Shown one piece after another: positions 52,471-63,110 of a stretch of 64,000 bases of DNA (its first letter is position 1; each line of letters starts with the position of its first letter). The notes beneath the pieces were generated by a model. It was not told the DNA's origin, ran no database searches, and saw nothing but the letters and a program-made list of their open reading frames with translations. Both the position numbers and the translations under genes were made by a program. The DNA comes from Sabellastarte sp. h YS-2021 (Eukaryota > Annelida > Polychaeta > Sabellida > Sabellidae): contig OZ024928.1 of the NCBI GenBank assembly GCA_964017235.1, forward strand, positions 3,224,001-3,288,000, in the 5' to 3' direction.

Positions 52471-53110
52471 GGAATCATTTGAATTTGATTTATTTATTTA
52501 TTTGGGGTTTTTGCGTCGCTTTCAACACTGTACAGGTCATATCACGACAGGTAGTTGAAAGGCCAGAGGAAACCAGTACATACAGTTCGTTAGGGTTCTG
52601 TACTGTAAACTGCCAACCAACGGCAAGCAACTACCAGCTTTCCCACTTGAGGCCGTGCTGGGAATCGAACCCCGGCCTCAGAGGTGGGAGGCAAGAGTGT
52701 TACCACTCTGCCACTGTGGCCCCCCATTTGAATTTGACAACTCTGTGTTGGCACAATATGATGAGGTAGTCAGTGCCATATTGCATTTACCTAATAGAAA
52801 AGCTGGAGGATCAGATGGCCTTGTTGGTGAACACCTGAAATGTAATTTCTACGGGGAAAGTAATATAATTGTTTTATATGTTTTATGGATGAAACCAAAG
52901 CATTCAATAGAGTGAATCACAGCAAATTATTTCCTTGTCTGCTTGGTAGTAGAATCTTAAACTATCTTCTGTATGCAAATGATCTCGTGTTAGTTTCTCC
53001 CAGTGCCACTGGACTTCAGAAACTGATAAATTGTTGTATGCACTATGCTCAATTATTACATATAGGTTTAATGAAGCTAAAACAAAAACAATGCATGTAT
53101 ATAGTTCATT
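52470..53110 (+). pseudogene. LINE reverse transcriptase patchwork, heavily deleted
   Basis: Skipping the inserted SINE, the frame reads ESFEFDNSVLAQYDEVVSAI, then GGSDGLVGEHLK (upstream RT region), then jumps to DETKAFNRVNHSKLF (motif A), then to LLYANDLVLVSPSATGLQKL (motif C, with AND in place of ADD). Large segments between the motifs are missing. The motif text differs from the CR1/L2-like copies in this window and resembles I/Nimb-type LINEs. It is non-functional. Confidence 0.7.
52476..52737 (-). mobile_element. SINE family 1, full-length copy with target duplication
   Basis: The SINE occupies 52489-52724 (236 bp). It is flanked by perfect 13-bp repeats CATTTGAATTTGA (52476-52488, 52725-52737). 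On the minus strand it starts GGGGCCACAGTGGCAGAGTG, has the B box GGGGTTCGATTCCC and ends GACGCAAAAACCCCAAATAA. It is the best reference copy of the family here and interrupts a LINE reverse-transcriptase fragment. Confidence 0.92.
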
Positions 53111-53244
53111 GACAAAAAGTGTACAGTTCCTTTTCCTGATATGTTAATGAATGCATCCTTTATTGAGCAGGTTTCAAGTGCCTCATAAATGTTTGTAGAA
53201 AATAAAGTGAAATCAACAGAGAAATCAACAGGGTCTTGTTTTTA

Positions 53245-54960
53245 GGGGCCAGTTACACTTCCACAGATACCCCATGGATATATGCCACGGTTCCATATAT
53301 GGTAACTGACAAGGATTTCTTACGGATCGTGGGTTTTGGGGAGGGGGAATGTTTGACAAGTGACGGATGCGTCACGGATAACACTACAGATGATAAGGAT
53401 GCCACAAGGATGTTAGGGACACCTTTCGTTGCTTGCGGATTGTCCCCGGATACACATCCGTGACCACGCTCAATGGAGCAGAAACACGCCAGGACAACAT
53501 AGGGATGCATCAGGATGTCTCAAGGACACCTCGGATGGGGTTTACAGATTATTATTTTTTTCACGGATGTCAGCTTATAGATAAAGGAATTTTAATACCG
53601 TAACATTGCATGGGTCTCTATGGGAGGTAGTGACCACTGGATATCTGGATGTCAATGGCTATAAAAGGGGGTAAGGTCCAGCTCACTAGCCAGATACAAT
53701 GTAGATGCCAATAAGGACAGACACAACAGAAATCTTGCACAACTTCAACTCTTACTGTTTGAAATAGAGAGGCAGTGACTCATCATTTCAGCTATGATAG
53801 ACCGGTTGAGAAGCAGATGGGGTCTGCCAGGGGGTCTGCCAGTTATTAGACAGAGAACACAGAAGATATAGGTTCAGGCCTTGGCTAACCCGGGCAGAGC
53901 TTGAAGAAGAGGGTCAGTAAAGCAAACTGATGCCAAAGGCTCCACTTAGATGACCCTATGGCATACAGAAACTTCATCCAGATGCCACAAGAGCTGGAGC
54001 AGAGAATCACTGCTGAGTTCAAGAGGGACAGGACCTTGATGAGAGATCCCGTGAGTCCAGGCGTAAATTTGGCAGTGGCCCTCAGACATCTCGCCATTGA
54101 TGACAGCTACACCACCCTGCAGTATGATTTCATGGTGGCCAGTATGACCATCGAGAAGTTTATGTCTGAGGTCTGTGATGCTATCACCAGGCCCCATTGG
54201 TATAAGGTGATGTGTTGCCCCACACTCCCAGAAGATTGGTTGCAGGTCAAGTCCATCTTCCACCAGAGGTGGAACTTTCCACATGCCCTGGGTGCCCTGG
54301 ATGGAAAGCATATTCCAATCAGATGTTCACAAGGGGAAGGCAGCCTGTACCGCAACTACAAGGGCTTCCATTCTATTGTACTTCTGGTGCTGGTGGATGG
54401 AGATTACAAGTTCCTGTGGGAGGAGGTGGGGGAGCCGGGTCAGCTTCAGATGCTCAGATTTTCAAGCACACCGATTTGAGGCACAAAATCGAGGACGGCA
54501 GCATCTGTTTCCCTGACAGTGAATCTCTGGGGACTGGTGCACCAAAGGTGAACTTTTTCATCCTCGGGGACGACACCTTCCCCCTCAAGATCTGGCTAAT
54601 GAGGCCCTACTCCAGCCACGGTATGGATTTGAAGGAGAGGTTCTTCAACTATAGGATCAGCCGGGGAAGAAGAATGGTCGAGAATGCCTTTGGAATCCCG
54701 ATGTCTCACTTTAGGATTTTTCAGAGCCCGCTGCAGCAGGAGCCCCCGATGGTCAACAGGGTTGTCATGGCATGCCTAATACTGCACAACCTGCTGAGGA
54801 TCAGATACCCCACAGCTCAACGAGAAGACTTTCAGGGGCAGGGCCAGCGTCCGATAGTGCTTGAGGGCAATAACATTCCATATGATGTCGGCAATGCAAT
54901 TGGGGCAGCTAAAAGGCAGAGGCATATTCTCAGGGAATATTTCATGAATGATGGCCAGGT
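53245..54960 (+). mobile_element. PIF/Harbinger element, left end to transposase
   Basis: GGGGCCAGTTACACTTCCAC starts at 53245 directly after TTA, a target sequence typical of Harbinger. The region to about 53580 is rich in CACGGAT/ACGGATG repeats and non-coding. The transposase pseudogene follows. The right end is not found; a CR1/L2-like LINE starts where the transposase stops. Confidence 0.6.
53838..54960 (+). pseudogene. HARBI1-like DDE transposase, three lesions
   Basis: The N-terminal RRYRFRPWLTRAELEEEG is followed by a TAA and a one-base insertion. The main frame 53958-54479 carries LDDPMAYRNFIQMPQELEQR and, after a linker, GALDGKHIPIRC (first catalytic Asp) and VDGDYKFLWEEVG (second region). 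A one-base loss in a G-run near 54432 shifts the frame. The other frame (to about 54950) continues GSASDAQIF, GDDTFPLKIWLMRPYS and RRMVENAFGI (catalytic Glu), then LILHNLLR. DDE_Tnp_4 order and spacing fit PIF/Harbinger. The C-terminus fuses into LINE sequence. Confidence 0.88.
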
Positions 54961-56715
54961 ACCCGGTACTCTCCCCCCCAGTGCTTTCCACCTTCTCTAC
55001 TGTTACTGAGGATCAAGTAACTAAAATCATAATGAAATCTCCAAGTAAATCATGTTCCCTTGACCCTTGGCCCACTTTTCTTGTTCTCGATTATTTGGAT
55101 ATTCTCATTACTCCCATTACTTCAATAATTAATGCTTCCCTTGAACAAGGGAAGTGTCCTAATTTCTTCAAGCAGGCCCATGTTACCCCCATCCTCAAAA
55201 AATCATCCTTAGACAAAGAAATTCTTAAAAACTATAGGCCTGTCTCCAATCTGAACTTCATTTCAAAGATACTTGAAAGGGTAATGTCAGTCCAGTTACA
55301 AACTCACCTTGACGAAGCTGGCCTTATGACTGCCTTTCAATCAGCATATAGAAAACATCATTCAACTGAAAGTGCTCTCCTTAATATCCACAACGACATT
55401 CCCCTCAATATGGCAAAAGGGTCTATCACAGCCCTCACCCTCTTGGATCTGTCAGCCGCATTTGATACCACTGACCACACCATTCTCCTAGACAGACTTA
55501 ATGTTCACTACGGTATCAATGAACTAGCACTTGGCTGGTTCAAATCATACCTGTCAGGAAGGACACACTCAGTCAAGGTAGGTAACACACTGTCCCATCC
55601 TGCTGCCCTCCAGTATGGGGTCCCCCAGGGCTCCATCCTTGGTCCAATTCTGTTTTCCCTCTACACTAACCCAATTAGTTCAATCATTCACTCTCACAGT
55701 AGTATAAACCACCATTTCTACGCCGATGACACTCAGCTATACATAACACTAACACCAACAAACTTCTCTCACTCTATACAAAAACTAAAAAACTGTCTAA
55801 GCGACATTCAAAATTTCATGTCTGCAAACAAATTGAAACTCAATCCTGAGAAAACTGAGTTTATCTTGATAGGCTCCAAAAACAACCATAAACAACTCCT
55901 TCCTCACTTTCCGATCAATATTCTCAGCAATCAGGTCTCACCAGCACAAAGTGTTAGGAACCTCGGAGTGGTGTTCGACTCCAATTTTTCTTTCTCAGAC
56001 CATGTGTCACAGGTCATAAAGTCCACCAGAGTTCATGCGAGAGACCTCTATAGAATCCGTGCCCTCTTAGACCTTAACACATCAGTTCTTCTAGTAAATG
56101 CTTTGCTGAGCAGCAGACTGGACTACTGCAATTCCTTATTCTTATCACTTACAGATTTTGAGTTAAGAAGATTGCAGTTAGTCCAAAACTCACTCTGTAG
56201 GGTTGTCACCCGGTCCTCCAAATACTGTCACATTACTATCAAATACAGGATACAATTTAAAATTGGTCTCATCACATACAAAACTCTCAAACGGGGTGAT
56301 CCAGTTTACCTTAGAGAATTAATTCATCCCTACACTTCTTCCAGGAACACAAGGTGAAGTATCCCCAAACGCAAATTCCTTCACACTCCCACTTTCGACC
56401 GTAAGGTTCATAAATCAGTTAAACATTTCTCCAATTCTTTCAGTCACTATGCCCCAGTTCTCTGAAACTCCTTCCCCTTCCAAATAAGAAATAGCCCCTC
56501 TGTCACATCTTTCAGGAAACACCTCAAAACCCACCTCTTTAATTCTAGTTTTCCAACTTAGTTTCCTTCCCTCTTGGTCACACCCATAATTCTGGATTAC
56601 TGACCTTGAACGCCCCTTGACTTTCTTTATGATGATGATTTTGTTAAGTCAGCGCACTGAGTTCCCTTTTGTGGGGAAGATATTGCACCTGCAAAGCAGT
56701 ACATTAAATTAGATT
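54960..56715 (+). pseudogene. CR1/L2-type LINE, 5'-truncated, late stop codons
   Basis: The frame to 56357 holds VTEDQVTKIIMKSPSKSCSL, KNYRPVSNLNFISKILERVM, HSTESALL, LTLLDLSAAFDTTDHTILLD (motif A), YGVPQGSILGPILFSLYTNP and HFYADDTQLYITL (motif C). After a stop, other frames still read HYAPVL and SVTSFRKHLKTHLFNSS. The 3' UTR has AGCGCACTGAG, CACCTGCAAAGCAGTACATT and a final ATTAGATTAG near 56715. The endonuclease is missing. It is joined to the Harbinger transposase at its 5' end. It is close to, but distinct from, the LINE at 8262. Confidence 0.88.
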
Positions 56716-57435
56716 AGAAATGGACAGCAGTTAAAATGTGAAATATTGTTATACTGTGACTCTGTAAATGTAGTTTAAATAGTGCTACATGGACTGTGAA
56801 CAAGTGTACACAACTGTATAATGGTTAACAATGTCAAGCAATATATTAACGATAATGCCCATTCTATGCTTTTCATGTGTCACACATTATTGTTTGTGTA
56901 TATTTTATCATTTGATCTGTTATATTATTGCAAATGGAAGGTTTCATTGTCTTTGCATTTATTACTTTTGAAAGCAGCATCACCAATAATTACGTCTATT
57001 TGGACCAAAAGGAGATATTTTGCTAATTAATAGAGCATAAACTTTGGTTTTGAAAGGGTTGAGATACAATGCTTTCAAACAATGGACAGGCAAGCAAGAA
57101 AGCCCTTGTCCTACAGGGTGCAGAATTGAGAAGATGCCCCACACCACTACATGAGAGTTGGAGTGAGGGGTTTCATTAAGTTGTCTTTTTGATGTTAATT
57201 TGGGCTCAAGTACATTTATATTTAACTCTGTTAACTAGATGGACCTTGCTTTAACATATTTGGTTTTTTGAAGAGGTTTGAAGCATTATTATGTTATGGT
57301 TTTTTTTTGTTATTTTTTTTGTGGTGTGTGGTGTGGGGCATTTTTTTTAATTTGTTGTCTGGATAACAGGATAACAACAGCATTGCTCAAGTAATTGTTT
57401 TTGGAAGATTTGGCGGCCCTGAGAAGGGCCTATAA
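56716..57435. other. Non-coding stretch
   Basis: AT- and T-rich sequence between the LINE tail and Gln-rich minus-strand frames. No supported feature. Confidence 0.35.
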
Positions 57436-57439
57436 AAAT

Positions 57440-58334
57440 ATCAGTTAGTGCTGATATGTTGGCTAGCTACTGGTCCCCTGAGGCTGGTTCGTCTGGTTGA
57501 GTGCTTGATGTGGCTGTAACTGAGGTGTGTTGATGGTACTGAAGCTGACATCCTGTGACGTGTTTGGAATGTTGCTGAAGTACCGGCTGTCAACTGAGGG
57601 TGGATTCGTTGGTGGTGAGAGGGTGAATCCTTTTGGTGTGCTGGTGAGTGGTGGGCTGTCTTAGCATCTAATGTCTGGCGTTGAAGTGGGTTGCGACATG
57701 ACATGCAGCTGTGATGAAGTGGTGCTCTGTGATGTTTGCTGCTGGGATGTTTGCCGACAGTGTTGTTGTGTGGGCTGCTGCTGTGAACTTTGGACAGTTT
57801 GTTGATGATGCTGCTGCTGTATTGGCTGATTTGTTACGATTGGCTCTTGCTGCTGCTGTATTGCCTGCTGTGAATTGAATGCTGCTGCATTGGTTGCTGT
57901 GGCGCTAACATCATTTGCAAGTGTTGCTGTGGCTGCATGCTTTGCTGTGGAGCGTGTCTGTGGATGTGCTGTTGAGCTGGTGCATGCGGCTGAGTAAATG
58001 TCTGTTGAAAGTGCTACTGTGAATGGTGCTACCATGGAAGTCCTTGCGGTACATGAGTAAATGTCTGTTGCATCTGCTGATGTTTGGCCTGCATCTGTGT
58101 GTGAGACACAGGGTAAAGGTGTGACATCGAGCCCTGTCTGTAGGTGATGGTCTGGGCCATGCTCATTCTGACTCTGTGTTGGTACCTTTGCTGCTGCTTG
58201 TCCCTACATTTATTTCTCATCAATAAGTTGAATGTCTCTTGTTGAAATTCATCATATGAGTATGAGTCGTATGAGTCGCTTGTTAGTTGTACCACCTCTA
58301 CCTTAAGAAAGTCACATGCACAGATTTTCACCAA
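57440..58334 (-). pseudogene. Gln/Ser/Thr-rich protein remnant, unassigned
   Basis: Minus-strand frames carry SDSYDSYSYDEFQQETFNLL then RDKQQQRYQHR (58334-58029), QQ-rich runs (58035-57661), and, in another frame, DSPPLTSTPKGFTLSPPTNP then DSRYFSNIPNTSQ (about 57660-57460). At least two frameshifts separate them. Composition and position could fit the accessory (Myb/SANT-like) ORF of the adjacent Harbinger element, but no DNA-binding domain is visible. It could also be a low-complexity exon of a host gene. Confidence 0.35.
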
Positions 58335-59000
58335 ATATTCAGGGAATGTTTACCCCAAGAGGATCTAGAGCTGATTAGGTTTTGGGGGTTATCCTGTAAC
58401 AATTCTTGCCATGGCAACACTTTTAGGATTTTTGGGTCTTAAAGTTTGTGGGTGTTCCACGGACTAAACCCTGCACGGATTTTAACCAAATTTTCAGGGG
58501 ATGTTTAACCCAAGAGGATCTAGAGCTGATTAGGTTTTGGGGGGTATCCGGTAACAACTGTTGCCATGGCAACACTTTTAAGATTTTTGGGTCGTAAAGT
58601 TTGTGGGTGTTCCACAGCATAAACCCATGCACGGGTTTTCACCAGATTTTCAGGATATGTTTACCCCAAGATGATCAAGAGCTGATTTGGTTTTGGGGGG
58701 TATCCAGCAACAACTGTTGCCACAGCACCAGTTTTAAGATTTTTCGGTCTTAAAATTTGTGGGTGTTCCACAGCCTAAACCCATACATAAATTTCCACCC
58801 AATTTTCAGGATATCTTTACCCTAAGAGGATCTAGAGCTGATTAGGTTTTGGGGGGTATCCGATAACAATTGTTGCAATGGCAACACTTTAAAGATTTTT
58901 GGGTCTTAAATTTTGTAGGTGTTCCACAACCTATACCCATGCATAGACTTTCAGGATAAATTTAAGCCTAGAGAATCTACAGTTGATTATGCTTTGTGGA
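58310..59000. repeat. Tandem array, ~156-bp unit, four to five copies
   Basis: GAGCTGATT recurs near 58367, 58522, 58679 and 58835, and diverged near 58980. Units share TACCCCAAGAGGATCTAGAG, TTTTGGGGGGTATCCGGTAA, TTGCCATGGCAACACTTTTA and GTTTGTGGGTGTTCCACAG. No element ends were found. It cuts off the Gln-rich frame. Confidence 0.88.
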
Positions 59001-61075
59001 ACATCTGGTTGCCATTGTAATGTCCAAATTTTTTAATCTTCAAACTTGTTGGTGTTCTAAAATCCATGTACAACTGTTTAGCCCCAGAGGAACTGCAACT
59101 GATTTTCTGCATGTTTTGTTTGGGCAATCAGTATAAACATGTTTGGAGATATGATATAGTTAATATAACTGCAAGTTTCTGTATAATACAGACAAAAGAA
59201 CAGTGACATTTCATAGGAAATCAAGCCTTTTAATTTCTTCTGTCAACCTTTAAGTTTCTTCTAGTACTTGTTATATGGATTTTACACTGTGGACCACAAA
59301 GCCTTTTTAGTGTGTCAGTATGGGAAAAGAGCAATCAACATGATTATCATAACATGTAAGGTTTTCACATTTTTCTTGTGTACCTTCTTTTGGTTAATAA
59401 TTAAGGTGTTGGTGCTACTACACTCATTCTTATTTTGAATCATTATTTTCATTTGCACTATTCTTTCGAAAACATATTATTATAAAGGGAAAGTTCATTT
59501 TATACTACATGCATCATCTTTGTAAACCTTTAGAATTAGTGTAGTAAGGTAGCCCGTCCACGTCGGAGCACCAGTAACATGAACAATGAAAGAAGTTACT
59601 GTTTAGAGATTAATCTAAATTTGAACTATTCTTAGAGTACAGAAAATGAAAAATTAATGCTTCGAATATATTCATTATTCATGGCTAAGCTACCAATTTT
59701 CATTAATGCTACACTTGGATTGAATACATTCTCGCACAATTTGTGCAAGAAATATCGATGTACACATGTTTAGCACAGAACACAACCTCATGTGTTGTGA
59801 TCATAGTTAAGTTGCTGTAGTTTGATTACACAAGGTTATTAATATTTGGATGAAAAGGATACTTCTCAACACAGTAATGCATTTTTTTAAACTATGGGTC
59901 TCATTTGACATACATTACTTTTCGATGTTTGAGTAAAAAGAGACTTTAGTGATTCAGATTTTTCAATTTATGTAAAACTTACAAATTTCACATACAACTT
60001 GAACACAAATGAACTCATGTTTATGAATACTAGTTAAGAATTGTTTTTATTTCAGGTCACAAGATGTGAAATACCTCCATGCAGAATTACTTAAGCATTG
60101 AGAATTGTGCTGTATATTTCTAGATCAAGTAAGCACTCCTTTTTTTATTACTGAAAACTTTTTGTACTTTGTTTAATTTATATTATTATTTTTACAGTCG
60201 AATCCTGTGAATAAAAATTAATTTACCGTAGATCAATTTATTCTGTTTATGTCTTATTTCACCAACTCTTATTATTACCTGTTTGTTTTGTGTTTGACAC
60301 AAGTTTTGTGCATAAAAAATTGAATAAAAGATAAATAATTGATCGTTCAAACCAAAAAGCAAACAAATTAAATGGAAGATTTTAGTGCACTTTGGTTATA
60401 ATTCTGCAATAGTGTTTGCTACCGGTAATTCTATAATAGTACTTCTGTAAAATGTCCAGCATATGCTTTCTGTCTTTACTAATAAAAATTGACATTGACA
60501 CTACGACAGTCAAAGTTGAAAGTAATTGCTGTTACATATAATTTATGTGAAATGACCACAATTACTTGCACTTAGCTACATCAGTACTTCAGCTGTGGTT
60601 TTATGTGTGACACAAGCACAATAGAATATATTTTTGAATTTATCATGTTGTAATTTTAACTTGAAAGAGCATATTAAAGATTTCATTTTTGATATTAGTA
60701 AAATGTATACAATTTTTATGGTGATTTGTGCTTCTTGCCTGTTATAATACCATTTGAAAGTGAAGCTTTGAGTGACACCGTATTCCATGTGCTTAATCAG
60801 ACAATATAGAATAAAGTATTTTTTTTCAAACTTGCTGACAAACAATGAAGACCAAAACAAAATCTCATAAGACATTGAGTACTGTTAAAAATATAGATGA
60901 AAAACAAAAGAAGTGACAACCAAGTTAAATCTGGAGAGAAAGTCCAGCAATTGTGTGTCAGTGGAATAGACAGATTCGATCCACATGCGAGTTTGCATGT
61001 TCAAGATATAAACTCTTCATCACATGTTACAGCTGGAATTGCTAGTGTTACACATGGGCATATATTCAATGGTTT
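59001..61075. other. Unannotated AT-rich stretch
   Basis: No ORF with a recognisable domain, no repeat array and no RNA gene is supported. Confidence 0.4.
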
Positions 61076-61534
61076 AAACTGAGAAGTGAAGAGAAATATA
61101 AGGAGAAAGAGAATGACAAACATAAGAAACTGAGAAGTGATGAAAATTATAGGAAAAAGAGAGAGAGAATGCCACCAAACTTATTCAGCTAGGGAAAATA
61201 TGAAGAGAAATATACTGAGAAAAAGAGTACAAACCAGCAAGTTTTAAATAGTCTGAAAAAGAAAAGGGCAGACAAAGTAAAAATAGGAGAAGACAAAATC
61301 CTAACTACAGACATGCAGCAAACTTAAACCACGAAATGTCAAGGAAAACAAACAAAATGAAAGAAAACAGTAGATCTTCTTTTACAGTTTCAAGATAAAA
61401 TAAAGTGTGGTCCTCTTTATATCTGTTCCTGTTGTGACCAGCTCTGGTATAAACTTAGTGTTTCTGCAGTAGACAGTGTGTTAACATTACGTGATAATGA
61501 AACGGCAAAGCCATGTTTCCTTCAGAAAGTTAGT

Positions 61535-61866
61535 TTGAATAATAAAGAATGGGTATGTCATACATGTTGCAATTATTTGAAAAAGAACAAATGTCTACCA
61601 CGTGCCATAGTCAATTACATGGCCTTTCCTCCTATACCACTGGAACTTAAAGATCTTCACCCAATTGAATGCAGGCTCTTGGCCCTGAGAGTGCCCATTA
61701 TTGAATAATAAGGAATGGGAATATCATACATGTTGCAATTATTTGAAAAAGAACAAATGTCCACCATGTGCCATAGTCAATTACATGGCCTTTCCTCCTA
61801 TACCACCGGAACTTAAAGATCTTCACCCACTTGGATGCAGGCTGTTGGCCCTCAGAGTGCCCATTA
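61535..61866 (+). repeat. 166-bp tandem duplication inside the Helitron gene
   Basis: 61535-61700 and 61701-61866 are near-identical. Both start TTGAATAATAA(A/G)GAATGG and encode HTCCNYLKKNKC then IVNYMAFPPIP. The length is not a multiple of three, so the second copy is read in a different frame and the duplication by itself breaks the gene. Confidence 0.92.
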
Positions 61867-62988
61867 TGCAACTTTATGCAGCACCTGAAGGAAGGCAATA
61901 TAAGGTACATGGAAATGTGGTAAATGTGCCTGTGGATGTGATGTCAACCATTTCCACTTTACCACGATTACAAAGTGAAGATCTAAGTGCACATGGAGGG
62001 TCAAATCAGCATATGGGATTGTCAGTTTCAAATAGTGTTAATCAGAAAACACAATCAGATGACTGTATTGATCTAAGTGCAGATGGACGGTCAAATCAGC
62101 ATACGGCATTGTCAGTTTCAAATAGTGTTAATCAGAAAACACAATCAGATGACTGTATTAATAGTAATGAACTGACACACCAGAATATTAGTAACAGTGA
62201 CAATGAAAGTGTATGGAGTGAAACTGATTCAGACTACAACATAAATGATAATGCTGGAATACAATATACTATGCTTACAACTCCTGATTTTTCCAAAGAC
62301 TCAGAAAGGGATCTTGTCCACTCTATAGTTCCAGGTCAACACAGTACACCTCTAAGTTTTTTTAAAGATCAAGACTCTGAAGAATTAACATTAGTGAACA
62401 CATGAAAAGAGAGGTCCCAATACACTATAGTGATGTTGCTAAATCTGAACTTAGACGCTCAGACAGAAGAGTAGCACATTGTGTTGAAAATGTTTTTTTT
62501 CAAAACAAAAAAGGTTCAAATGAAACACCTCATGGATAAGGCCCGAATTGCACTAAGAAATTGTAAAGTATCTGGAGAAACTATTACTGCAGATTCTCTG
62601 AAAGATAGAGAAACTGTTAGAAGTCTGATTCAAGAAGACTGTGCCTACAATTTTTTATCCTCTCTTAGAGGTTCACCACCATTTTTTCAGAAACTCAGCA
62701 AAGACCTCATGATTATGATCAGAACACTAGAACCAGTCAGATTTTTTGTAGCTTTTCTGCAGCAGAAACCAAATGGACACATTTACTCCTGACACTTTCC
62801 AAGGTGATAGACTCAAAAGAACTTACAACAGACAAAGCAAATAACCTGGGAAGATAGATAACGCCTCATCCAAAGTGTTCTTGCCATTTCGATTATATCG
62901 TGCAGTGTCTGTTTCGTATGTTGAAAAACCCCAATCTTCCTCTTGGAGAGTTGCTTGACTTTTTCTATATGTTCCAACAACATGGAAG

Positions 62989-63110
62989 GTTAGTGAAACT
63001 CTTGTAAAGACAACATGCAGTGTTGGTGCAACTCTTGTATAGACAGTATACTGTACATAATAAATAATTTTGTACTAGTAATTATTTCTTTTTTGCTTCT
63101 TTTTCTTTAG
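62989..63110 (+). other. Candidate 122-bp intron in the Helitron gene
   Basis: CATGGAAG precedes GTTAGTG at 62989, and TTTTTCTTTAG ends at 63110. Joining the flanks keeps the frame (HGR then TSYVTK). The interval itself has stops and a short internal repeat (CAACTCTTGTATAGACA). It could be a real intron or the scar of a deletion that also removed the HUH region. Confidence 0.4.
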
